DNA from: Eretmocerus hayati
Lineage: Eukaryota > Arthropoda > Insecta > Hymenoptera > Aphelinidae
Direction: 5' to 3'
Assembly (NCBI GenBank): GCA_029851415.1
Contig: CM056742.1
Coordinates: forward strand, 80,962,748-81,026,747
Length of the DNA: 64,000 nucleotides
Below the pieces are notes generated by a model that was not told where the DNA came from, searched no databases, and saw only the letters and a list, made by a program, of their open reading frames with translations. Position 1 is the first letter of the stretch; each line of letters begins with the position of its first letter. Below are positions 55,931 through 64,000 of the stretch, piece by piece. The position numbers and the translations under genes are program-made.

Positions 55931-57199
55931 AATATGTACGAAAACAATGAATGCATCATCTCGTCAGATGGATTATGATCGTCAAAATTCTCAGAGAGAG
56001 CAATTTGATTTCCACCATATTCTTCCTCTCAGCGAGATCTTCAGATTGTAGATGACTTTTTCTACTCGAAGATAGTCAGTGTTCAAGAAGAATGATGACT
56101 CGCAAAGGAATATATGAGAGTATAATTTGGGAATTTCATTCTCAGAAGAATTGTTTATCCTCAGAGTATTAGGGAGAGGTTCCCACCATTTTGTTCTTGA
56201 CGTCGAGATCTTTCAATTCTGGGTTAAAATTTTTTTTGTAGGTATCCGGTGGTCACGGAACATGATGATTTGCAGAGGAATTCAATATTTTGACATGTAT
56301 GTTGTTCTTCCTTTCGTTCACGAGATCAAGTCAATCCTTTGATCGATCTCTCTGAAATGTTCATGAGTGACAGATGACCCCGTCGAGGTGTGCTGGGAGG
56401 GTTCAAAGATGATTTTATCCAACAGTTCCCGACATATGCGTCTTTGAGAACAAAAATGGCAGAAGTTCCCAAAATTTGATCCAATTTTTGCGAAGTATGT
56501 TCTAGGATGAGTTCCTGGAAAGATTCAGAGTGAGGTAATGAACTGTTGATATTGGCATGATAGGCCGGTTGGTTGATGAATAGTTTCGTGAGAATGTATG
56601 GAAACGAATATTATGAGGTTCTATACGCTGTGGTGGAGAATTTATGATTTCAACGATTGAAATAAATGACAATGGGAAGTAAATATCAACAAAGTGAAAG
56701 AGAATGTCGGAATAATCTGTGTTTGAGTGACAAGAAGGTTGATATGAGGATTGTGGACGGAAATATTTCTGATTGCGATGACAGAATCCCGGAAAATGTT
56801 AACAATTCTATGGTTGAAGATGGATACGTCAAAAACTTTGATATAGTTAGGTGTTCGTCCGTTCAGCACATCTCAGGGCGGTCATCTGTCACTCATGAGA
56901 TTCAGAAAAATCGATCAAAGAGTTGAGGAGAACAGCTGGACAACATCCATACAGGCAGAGACAATGATGGTCAAAGATCAATGTTTAGCATGGAGGGGAT
57001 AATAGTGGAGGGGAAGATGAGACCCTCAATCGAACGATCCGGGCGAGATGGAAAAATGGTTGAAGCTGACTGCTTGTCAGTGAAAGTTTTTCGAATAAAA
57101 AATGGATTTCAGTGAAATAATTGGAGGACTTTCTTGTCACGGATACAACTCTTTCTTTTTGAGGAATCTATATCATAGTGATAGGATTATAACGATAAA
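55931..57199. other. non-coding stretch, nothing recognised
   Basis: Short open frames such as 56127-56342 and 56666-56926 lack any family signature. No repeat structure noticed. Confidence 0.35.
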
Positions 57200-58720
57200 T
57201 TAATTGGGTGGAGCCGATTGTAGGAGGCGGTGTAGGGCAGATTTCAGAAGGCAATAAGGGCGGATAATAAGGAGAAATGTGGGGTGAACATTGAAATGGG
57301 GATTGGAGCGAATTCTAGAAGAAAGTGTGTCGCGGTTTTGAGTAGGCAGTGTGGGGCGGATTGAAGAAGAAATACGCTGCTAAAAGTAATCAGCAGAATG
57401 CTTCCTCATGGCGTTATATGATAATTATCATAACGATTGAGGAAGCATCCTATATTTCGAGTTATTCCTCTGAGGAAGCATTTCAGAGAGATTCGGGTCA
57501 TCTGAAAGCAGGTTTTTTCAACAATATGTGTTTGGTTGAGAGGAAATTTCGATACAGTTGGTTTAAAAATGATTAATCTGGAGTCCTTGGTGGAAATGAT
57601 CTTCTCCCGGAGAAAACTTCATTTGAATAATGTTTCACGGATTTCGAGAGAAATTAGTATCAACCAATTGATTCAGAATGGCGCATAAGTAGGTTTTCAG
57701 GTCATTGAAATTGAGAAGAACGAGTCGTAGAGGAATGATACAAGGAAAAAAAGAATATTGATAAAAATGTTCTACTATTCCTTGAGTTATCCCTCTGAGG
57801 AAGCTTTTTAGAGAGATCCAGGCAGTGGGTTTGAAAATGATGGAAATTAAGTTCGCGGTGGAAATTTTGATTTTTTGGGAAATTTGGAATTTGTAGAGGT
57901 TGAATATAAATTCGGTATTAACCAATGGATGAATCATGTAGGGAAAATTCTAGTTCAGGTGACTCAATCCACGGTGGGACCGTGTTAGGGAAAGATATTT
58001 ATGTATTACGAGTAAAAATTTGAGCAATTTCGCTTTAAAAACCGGCATGGATTAAATTTAATTGGGAGCCGAAAGCTGCGTAATCACTGGGCTATCAGAA
58101 ATTGGATTGTGTCTATTTTGTTGAGAGCCAAAAGTTGATTAGATGAACAGTAAGAAAGAAAGCGGATCCGGTATAGAACAACGCACACACACGCGCACAT
58201 ACAAACACGTACAGAGGGGCGCAAAGATGAGTCTCTGACAGATTCGGGAGGCCGTCAGGAGGGAAAGTGTTATCTACAATTGATAGACTTTGTCGAGAGG
58301 AAGAGAATGATCTAAGGCTTTTTTGGATAAAAGGAATTTTGTTGAAGAATATATTGGTTTCAAAGAAAAATTTGATGAAATTTTTGAACAGTGTGGGTCG
58401 GACAATAGAATGGAGAGTGGAGCGAATTTTTATGGCAGGGTGGGGCGGATTTTGAACGTTAATGTGGGTGGGATTTCGGTAGACAGCTTGAGGCGTACTT
58501 TGAACGGCAGTGTGGGGCGGACAGTAAAACGAAGAGTGGGGCGGATTCTGGATGGCGATGTGGGGCGGACAATAGGATGAAGAGTGGGGCGGGTTTTGAA
58601 TGGCAGTGTGGGACGGCGTGGGGCAGAAACTCATATGTTATGTGGGGCGTTGTGGGTCGGTGTGGAGCGAATTCTGGGTTATCTCACAGTGCGGGCGGTT
58701 CTCCAATGCCGATGTACGAA
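57200..58720. repeat. GTGTGGGGCGGA degenerate minisatellite blocks
   Basis: Two blocks (about 57220-57365 and 58390-58680) repeat GTGGGGCGGA-type words about every 22-24 bp with variable spacers such as TTTTGAATGGCA. The intervening 1 kb (57366-58389) is non-coding, with two GAGGAAGCWTTTCAGAGAGA copies near 57472 and 57796. Open frames through the blocks give PPHTAIQ-like peptides and are repeat artefacts. Confidence 0.6.
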
Positions 58721-58770
58721 TATAATATCATTTAAAACATAAGAGGACGAGTCAAGTTCGGAGAGTGTCA
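58701..58770 (+). repeat. 70-bp direct repeat, left of the tRNA-like gene
   Basis: CTCCAATGCCGAT, AATATAATATCATTT and GGACGAGTCAAGTTCG recur in the same order at 59043-59112. Confidence 0.75.
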
Positions 58771-58840
58771 CCTGATTTCAGGCGCCTTCGGCAAAGAAAA
58801 GGCGCGCATATGCATGACATCGAGACAAGAGTTTCCTGAG

Positions 58841-58914
58841 CCCTGGATAGCTCAGCTGGTAGAGTGTCTTTCCGGATGTTAAGGAGGCCCCCAGTTCGAA
58901 TCTGGGTCCAGGCG
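58841..58914 (+). tRNA. tRNA-like gene, non-canonical anticodon loop
   Basis: Box A (TAGCTCAGCTGG) and box B (GTTCGAATC) match the Pol III promoter consensus. A cloverleaf forms: acceptor stem CCCTGGA with TCCAGGC (first pair mismatched), D stem GCTC with GAGT, T stem CCCAG with CTGGG. The anticodon stem TCTTT with AAGGA leaves a 9-nt loop (CCGGATGTT) instead of 7, so the anticodon cannot be assigned. A T6 run follows at 58917-58922. It may be a tRNA pseudogene or a tRNA-derived element head. Confidence 0.6.
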
Positions 58915-59042
58915 ACTTTTTTCTCTCGATGTCTGTCATATGCAATTTTTTCATCAATTAACACCTCCACGATCAAACCCGATCGTTAATTTCTCAATTA
59001 ATCGATCTCAAACTCAAGATTGATAGAAAAATGAAACTAGTC

Positions 59043-59112
59043 CTCCAATGCCGATTCACGAATATAATATCATTTGAAACGTGAGCGGACGAGTCAAGTT
59101 CGAAAAGTGTAA
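59043..59112 (+). repeat. 70-bp direct repeat, right of the tRNA-like gene
   Basis: Second copy of 58701-58770, some 340 bp away, with a handful of substitutions. Confidence 0.75.
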
Positions 59113-59290
59113 TCAAATAAATTTGTTACCCCGTGCTCTCCGCTCGAGTCTCAACATTTTGATGCAAATTAAAATAGATCAGCATAGACTAAGTTTATCA
59201 AAGGAACAACAATAAGTTCAAATCTATCAGAAAAAGTGGAAATCTCCATTCAGAGTACTTTCTTCGTGAATATTCAAAGTTCAAGGTTTC
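59113..59290. other. short spacer before the BEL/Pao remnant
   Basis: No LTR or other feature could be identified in this 180-bp stretch. Confidence 0.4.
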
Positions 59291-62200
59291 TCAATGATGT
59301 TCACTGTCACTTAAATCACAACTGCTTCCACCGTCGAATCGAAAGATCACCGATTTGGTGATAGGTCTCTGCAGCGTTGTAGAGGCAGTGTGAACAGTCA
59401 CTTCTCGGACACACCCATCTTTGCGGGGATGGACATCAGCAACAATGCCCATGGGCCAGGAACAAGGTGGCGTAGTCGTACCTCGCACGATAACTAAATC
59501 GACTATTTCAAGGTTAGGCTGAGGAGACAGCCACTTGACTCGTCTCTGCAGCTCCTTGAAATATTCGTGGGACCAACGCTCCCACAGCATCTGTACCAGT
59601 TCTGAGGTCTTTTTCCACCGCTGCAGCGAAGGTATGTACCTCAACCTCAATAAGATGTGGCTCAGCCCCTAACATTGTCGGCTCACCAGTGGGGAAGTGC
59701 GCTGGGGTCAAGACCGACAGCTCATTTGGATCGTCCCCAAGAGGCATCAGTGGACGGGAATCCAAACATGCCTCAATTTGGCACAGGATGGTGGTAATTC
59801 CTGAAATGTCAAGATGTTGTCGCCGATCACGCGTTTCATGTGATACTCGACGGCTTTTATTTTAGCTTCCCAGATGCCACCGAAGTGAAGAACACTCGGT
59901 GGATTGGTTTCCCACCGGGTGCCGTTTTTACTAAGCATCCTGCTCACAAAGTTTGAGAAATCTGTACCTTTTTTGAACATTCTCTCCAGCTCCGCGGCTG
60001 CTCCTACGAGATTTTGACCTTGGTCACTTAAGAGAAGCGTACACAGGCCTCGGCGAGAGACAAATCGTCGATGGGCAGCTAAAAAAGCTTGTGTAGTATA
60101 GTCAGACACGGCTTCTACACGAATTGCATGTGTGCCGAGGCACACGAAAATCAAAAATAACCTTTGAAGGACTCTTGCCCTCTGACTCGGGTTGCTAGGA
60201 TCTTGTACGGCCCCGCGTAGTCCACACCGGCGTACTGAAAGGGTCTAGACGGTCGCACGCGATACGAAGGAAGATCACCTATGATTTGTCCCGATTGCAT
60301 AGCTTGGTACTCCTGACATGGCCGGCAACGATTGATGATCGATTCAATCGACATCTCACCTTTAATCATCCAAAACATTCGCGAGATGCACATGAAAGTT
60401 GATTGACTCCTCCCGTGCAACGTAAGATGGTGATGGTACCAAATGACAAGAACTGAGAACCGTGTCATTCGAGGTGGCACGACCGGATGTTCCTCGTCGT
60501 AAGTCAAGTGAGAGTGTTCTCATCGACCTCCCACTCTCATGATCCATCAACTAGAACTATCTTCGAAGTAGACGAGCTGAGTCAGATGAGGCCAGACCAA
60601 TTGAGCTTGCCTTACTTCAGGGCCTGTCAAGTGAATTTCATGTGAGAGAGAAAAATTCCTCAAAATGGGTCAAACTTTTGATAGGATCGAATCATTCTCC
60701 ATCCCACATCTTTAGATCAAGATTTTCAGAAGTGTTAACGTGAAAAATGTCTACTTTTGACCTCTGCCGAGCTTCAACACTGAGAGAGAGAGACTTTCAG
60801 CGATGTCATCCACATCTCTTCGTTTGGCCCGTTCGCCACTGTGGCTCAATCGAGCTGGGCCTCTCCACCACAGCTGACGGTCGGCTCACTCGTCATCTGT
60901 ACAGCCTTTTGGAGCGATATGAGCGGGCATGTCTCCCGACTGGATATGATGCCAGAACCCTCCCTCAACCAACGAAAAAATTTGCGTACAGCGTTTTGCA
61001 ACAAATGCAGGTCATCTGTGAGGGTCTCCGTGTAACCAGTAGAGAACGTCTTTCTAACCGGACCACAGATGCATTTATTGAGGCGGGATTCCCAGAGCAT
61101 CGGCGGGCCGTCGAGTAAGCTTCGCTGCAAGGAGCGGAGCGCAGAGCTCGAGTCTCGGAATAGAGCACGGTTTGATAGATGCTACTTCCGATTTAGCTCC
61201 TAGTGAGGGAATTGTGACTGACTCGTCGATCACGCGTAAATATACAACCGCTGCGTAGGCATCTTTTGATGCATCTCCAAAGCCGTATATCTCAATTTTT
61301 TGCGGAATCAATCTGATACCAAGATATCGAGAAATTCCACAAGATTATAGGGATTGGAGTGATCCGTGCCAAGAATTCCATTCTTCTGTAAGTTTTTGAG
61401 ACAAAACTTCATCCCACCTCTTACCCTCATGCCAGAGTACAGTGAAACTTGTCTAAGTTGGGCACTCTCGGTTCCGGAAAAAACCGCCCAACTTAGACAG
61501 GTGCCCAACATACAGAAATTAGGACTAAGAACTGTTTTTCTGATTCAAGGAGGTCAATTTTCCATCGAATTTTGATTATCTTGGATGGAACACGTTATCT
61601 CCTAATAATCATGTCAATACACTAGTTTGGAATAGTCATAAAGCATCCTTTTTTTATCGAGAAGCAGACGTACAATACAGTAATGAAGAGATTAGAAGAC
61701 ATTCATTTACATCAGAAACTTGGTACATGTCGATTACTCCATTTACATGCAAGGTAACCACTGATTTTTGACTGCTCCATACTGAACCCTTCTTTGTCAA
61801 TCTTCGATGTATGGATGCATTTTGATTAAGTTTGCCATAATTGGTGGTTTATTGTGTGACGGTGGATACGCTACCAACTTTGCTACAATTTGAACACCGT
61901 TTGATATACCCTGATGTTACAGTAAAATCATGATTTATTTGGATGATTGACTCGGTTGACGATTGTTGATGCTGATAATCGATCAATAACAGCGACTTCT
62001 CATTCATCAAACTCTGTCGCTTATTCGTGAACTCATAATCGAGACGATCAGGACGAGGATACGGTATCATATCTCGAGCTTCGAAATGAGTGCCCAACAT
62101 ACAAAATCTTGTTTTCATGTTATTGTGTTCGACAGAAGGCAAAAATGCGCCCAACTTAGACAGGTGCCCAACATATAGAGTGCCCAATATATAGAACTAA

Positions 62201-62559
62201 TTCCTAATAAGAACCAATGTAATTTTGCGCGTTCCGCGGAAAAGTGTCCAACTTAGGCAGGTGCCCAACTCGCAGAGGTGTCCAACTTAACAAGTTTCAC
62301 TGTACTCGCATGAGGAGTTTTGCTTGAAGTAATACAAATGTCATCCAACCTATAGGATCAAAAATTTTCGCCATTTTAGGAAGCACAGTTGTCTTTGTTA
62401 CTGGTTTCTCTGGAAATTGACCCGGGTAGTTGAAGACGAAATGGTCATCTGTTGGAGACCACAAGATGCCCGGAACGGCGAAAGCATAATTGGATCCAAA
62501 AGGGTTGACAAGCCTATCGATTGTGATTTCTTGTCCACTGCCTCTTGAATGGAGAACTT
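59291..62559 (-). pseudogene. BEL/Pao retrotransposon pol remnant
   Basis: Read on the minus strand in several frames. The end of reverse transcriptase is at about 62520-62313 (ILWSPTDDHFVF, KIFDPIGWMTF), interrupted by a TA-flanked insertion and resuming at 61437 (LWHEGKRWDEV). RNase H is at 61311-60850 (GFGDASKDAYAAVVYLRV, CSIPRLELCAPLLAAKL). Integrase spans 60507-59747, with a zinc-binding His/Cys region, GVDYAGPY, LLSDQGQNLVGA and GGIWEAKIKAV (the DDE triad). The C-terminal domain is 59765-59291 (SVLTPAHF, RRVKWLS, VIVRGTTTPP). Many stops and frame changes; no LTRs or gag were found. Confidence 0.85.
61438..62304. mobile_element. mariner/pogo-like element with TA target duplication
   Basis: An 863-bp body (61440-62302) with termini CAGTGAAACTTGTCTAAGTT and, inverted, CAGTGAAACTTGTTAAGTTG, flanked by TA at 61438-61439 and 62303-62304. 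It interrupts the BEL/Pao reading exactly at a TA; the surrounding frame continues on the other side. Sub-terminal copies of CCCAACTTAGACAGGTGCCC lie near 61488 and 62151. No transposase is recognisable; the frame at 61849-62187 has no DDE motif that I can see. CAGT termini with TA duplication fit the Tc1/mariner-pogo group. Confidence 0.8.
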
Positions 62560-64000
62560 CTCCCCTCCCACTTCACTTTTTCCAAAAGTCTCACTTGGCG
62601 AGTATGGCCATCCTTTCCCCATGAAATTTTAACTGGGATCGAATAATGAATTTCAATTCTTGAGAGTCATGAGATCAGGGAAAACACGTCGAGTAACTAT
62701 TTAGCAGAATCTAAACGTGAAAGGAATGAAGAGAGAAGGAAAGATACTAATTCCAACTCTTGAGAGTCGCGAGATCAAGAAAAGTATGTCGAGTAATTGT
62801 TTTGCAGAATCTTGACGTGGAACGCATGGATAAGGATTAATAGAATTACAATTTGATTTTTCCGGTAATCTTGACTCAACTTGAGTTACTCACCATCTCT
62901 ACTGATATATTGAGAATGATCATCTATTTAGAGCCATGGGAAGAAGATTGAACTAAATAATCAGTGCTGGATTGAATCTTCTGGTTTGCTTCTTCTTCCC
63001 ATGGGTCTAAATAGATGATCATTCTCAGTATATCAGTAGAGATGGTGAGTAATTCAAGTTTTGTCGAAATTACCGAAAAAATCAAACTGTAATTCTATTA
63101 ATCCTTATCCAAGCGTTCCACGTCGAGATTCTGCGAAACAATTACTCGACATCCTTTTCTTAATCTCACGACTCTCAAGAGTTAAAATTAGTAATTTTCC
63201 TTCTCTCTTCATTCCTTTCACGTTTAGATTTTGGTAAATAGTTACTCGGCGTGTTTTCCCTGATCTCATGATTCTCAAGAATTGAAATTCATTATTTGAT
63301 CCCAGATAAAATTTCATGGGAAAAGGATGGTCATACTCGCCAAGTAAAACTTTTGGGAAAAGTTAAGTGGGAGGGGCGAAGATTTCAACACTCGGCTATG
63401 GTAATGACTGAATATCCTCAGATTGAGAAACATGCTGTGAATAGTAGCACGTAGAAAAATACAGGAGAATTCTATGTATCTCGTCCATAAAAATCATTCT
63501 CCTGATGAACACTCGTGTGCTTAATTACAAGATAAATATTTTTTGATCATGAGCAAAGAAAAATCTAGAGAAGTACAACTTTGTATTCTTGATAGCAGGT
63601 ATTGAAATAGTTCATGAAATTGACTTGAGTTGATGCAAAGACTTCGAACCCACTCGTGATGGTGCGTGCAAAAGAACATTTTTGGATCACGAGGAACTTC
63701 TAGTTATTGGAAATTCCCCACATAAGTTGGTTCGTCCACTCTTCAGCAAGAAAGGATGACAACTATCAAAGTGAACAACTATTGACTAATTGATAAATGA
63801 AACATAGAATTATGACATTACATCTGTTGCCTAACATTTTCCAAGAACCAAAAACTGAAACAAATTCCATGTATCATATTTCCAATTCGTAACACATCAA
63901 TAAGTTGGAGCAATTCATGAGAACTCATTCTGAGGGTAATGGAGGTTTGATAGCATTATGTGATGTTTCTTCAGATTTGTGATGAAATTATCCTCAAGAT
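62560..64000. repeat. large inverted repeat, right copy, cut by window end
   Basis: Foldback at about 62560-63385 followed by 63386-64000, together the inverted counterpart of 54501-55930. The match continues to the last base of the window, so the true boundary lies outside. Confidence 0.75.

Noticed and set aside
58113..58634. Pro/His-rich frame with PPHTAIQ repeats
   Set aside because: Arises from the GC-rich minisatellite; the opposite strand is equally open and units vary in length.

Overview
The window reads as arthropod, probably insect, nuclear DNA. It is AT-rich, has no dense host gene set, and is packed with transposons typical of insect genomes: a Polinton/Maverick, Jockey-like non-LTR elements, a BEL/Pao remnant, Harbinger-, mariner- and TTAA-type elements, and many long foldback elements. 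Coding exons inside the Polinton are separated by short introns with GT-AG ends and CTAAT-like branch sites. I cannot name the species or order.

The centre is one complete Polinton/Maverick (polinton-like virus/transposon). It runs from 24400 to 44399, exactly 20,000 bp, with terminal inverted repeats of about 320 and 338 bp that begin AGTAGATAG, and a perfect 6-bp target duplication TCCGAA at 24394-24399 and 44400-44405. Left to right it holds: a five-exon Cys-pair gene (-), a two-exon unknown gene (-), a possible nucleic-acid-binding gene (-), an integrase with chromodomain (-, broken by a stop), a coiled-coil gene (-), a gene with an IFIDLEGF motif (-, frameshifted), major capsid protein (-), penton-like minor capsid protein (-), adenain-type protease (-), a phospholipase-A2-domain capsid-associated protein (-), a packaging ATPase (+), a large conserved accessory protein (+), a two-exon coiled-coil protein (+), protein-primed DNA polymerase B (-, three exons, broken by a stop and a frameshift), one or two small ORFs (-), and a 200-residue unknown gene (+). 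Integrase and polymerase would mobilise and copy the DNA; ATPase, protease and the two jelly-roll proteins would build and fill a capsid. The morphogenesis genes are open while polymerase and integrase are interrupted.

Left flank (1-24393): almost wholly repeats. There are foldback elements at 1-236, 3586-5395, 8256-9642, 11977-12567, 12880-18215 (nested), 21215-21543 and 22462-24128; a 29-bp tandem array; a 185-bp tandem array; a pair of 280-bp direct repeats; a TTAA-flanked MITE; and a minus-strand non-LTR retrotransposon. Right flank (44406-64000): a possible host exon near 45.3 kb; another foldback at 47134-47543; a non-LTR element (48.2-53.6 kb, ORF1 with PHD-like finger, endonuclease) split by a 2.1-kb foldback; a large inverted repeat pair (54.5-55.9 and 62.6-64.0 kb); GC-rich minisatellite; a tRNA-like gene; and a decayed BEL/Pao pol carrying a TA-flanked mariner/pogo-like insertion.

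The most interesting result is that the Polinton is heavily intron-bearing (at least eight probable introns, seven of 66-96 nt and one of 517 nt). Several of its genes only become readable after splicing, while neighbouring genes overlap by 4-13 nt as in a compact virus.
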